From: Clostridium neonatale
GTDB taxonomy: Bacteria > Bacillota > Clostridia > Clostridiales > Clostridiaceae
Direction: 5' to 3'
DNA: 64,000 nucleotides
Assembly (NCBI RefSeq): GCF_001458595.1
Contig: NZ_LN890328.1
Coordinates: forward strand, 86,797-150,796
Below are positions 63,289 to 64,000 of this stretch, piece after piece. Positions within the stretch are counted from its first letter, which is position 1. Each line of letters opens with the position of its first letter. The notes under the pieces were generated by a model, which searched no databases, had not been told where the DNA came from, and saw nothing but the letters and a program-made list of their open reading frames with translations. The translations under genes and the position numbers were made by a program.

Positions 63289-64000
63289 AAAAGTGAAATG
63301 TTTACATTAAATCTTTTAAAATTCAATTTATTTTATTATAATAATCCAGGTAAGTCAAAGGTTTTATAGCGCTATATAAATAAAATTAAAAAAGAGTTTA
63401 AAAATGTGAAAAATGAAAATGCAATTCGACAATATTTGACTTTAGTGAGGAGTGGAGATAATATAATTTGGCTTAAATTAAGATATAGCATAAATATTTG
63501 AATTTTATTAATGGCTAAGATTACTAATGAAATATTTAAAGCTATATAATAGGGAGAATCTATAAAAATAAGAATAGAAAATATATAGAAGAAAATCATG
63601 ACAGTATTACTTCTATATACTGAATAAGGTAATCTTTCAACTAAGAGAATTGAGAAGTAAAATGGGAAAATAATATCAATATCAATAAATATTTGTAATA
63701 TGATTTTATTTAAAAGATGATTATTAAAATATTATATTAAGTAAACCTAAGTAAGAACTAGACTTTGAAATAACTGAAGGGGATATATAAATTAATGAAA
63801 TAGATAAAAAGCAAATGTAGTATTAAACCTAAAGAAATAGGGTTTTATGAAAAAATAGATAACTAATATGGGAAGATAAAGTTTACTAGTACTTATTAAT
63901 CTTAATATAGATATAATAAAGATATACATTATTAATAAATTATCTTAAAGAGAGTCTAAAAACTCAAAATATCATGGTATGTTATTTATGTATATGAAAA
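63289..64000. other. Gene-poor AT-rich end of the window
   Basis: About 700 bases with frequent stops in all frames. A 75-codon minus-strand frame (63372-63599) is hydrophobic but is Ile/Phe-rich as expected from AT-rich sequence, has no supported start and is not called. No structural RNA recognised. Confidence 0.45.

Noticed and set aside
63372..63599. Hydrophobic 75-codon minus-strand frame
   Set aside because: Composition is what AT-rich sequence gives by chance, and there is no ribosome binding site or recognisable motif.

Overview
The window is very AT-rich, with strong GGAGG-type ribosome binding sites and many U-tailed intrinsic terminators. It carries a type III glutamine synthetase, an L25/Ctc-type protein, small DUF1659/DUF2922 proteins, a c-di-GMP-I riboswitch and several glucose-family PTS permeases. 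All of this points to a saccharolytic cluster I Clostridium (butyricum/beijerinckii-like). The genus is inferred from gene content and codon use; the species cannot be told from this window. No tRNA, intact rRNA gene or CRISPR array was found.

Layout. 1-7 kb: the end of a DUF2798 membrane protein, then a forward operon (amidohydrolase-like protein, two neutral-ceramidase-superfamily proteins without signal peptides, and a PTS permease with the unusual domain order EIIA-EIIB-EIIC), faced by a convergent LysR regulator. 7.3-9.4 kb: a divergent XRE/ImmA regulator-protease pair, a Cys-rich small protein and an ERCC4-type nuclease. 9.4-17.5 kb: housekeeping and small genes, including a two-gene heme module (cytochrome b5-like lipoprotein plus a membrane protein with two H-x13-H pairs), L25/Ctc, a DEDD exonuclease, a TIGR04076 protein, a YciI-like protein and a YjjG-like HAD phosphatase. 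17.6-26 kb: glnN behind a leader with an intrinsic terminator, gltS, a PASTA-type Ser/Thr kinase, a secreted GH20 hexosaminidase and an exonuclease-BRCT protein.

26-38.5 kb: a carbohydrate region. An RpiR-family pseudogene and an IS256 remnant lead into two parallel modules, each made of a LacI regulator, a clan GH-J (GH32-like) hydrolase and a PTS EII. Operator-like repeats sit in both promoters. The first EII is BCA; the second is BC and must borrow an EIIA. An IS4-type remnant lies between the modules.

38.6-46 kb: a c-di-GMP-I riboswitch and terminator precede a 1751-residue secreted M60 metallopeptidase with discoidin, NPCBM and LRR modules. Behind it lie a broken HD-GYP phosphodiesterase gene and a GH42 beta-galactosidase pseudogene. 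46.5-48.6 kb: a D-2-hydroxyacid dehydrogenase and an IS30 copy with two nonsense codons.

48.7-57.7 kb: a scarred, duplicated cassette (87-residue protein, OmpR-type regulator, histidine kinase, alpha/beta-hydrolase lipoprotein). One copy keeps the response regulator and has lost the kinase; the other keeps the kinase and has lost the regulator. A third, internally deleted regulator, a duplicated zinc-ribbon gene with a near-identical leader, and a second gltS follow. 57.8-64 kb: an internally deleted MBL gene, an ArsR-type regulator next to an old-yellow-enzyme oxidoreductase, an OYE remnant, a VOC protein, a RibD/DHFR-like reductase, a 496-residue HTH protein of unknown function behind a perfect palindrome, and a gene-poor end.
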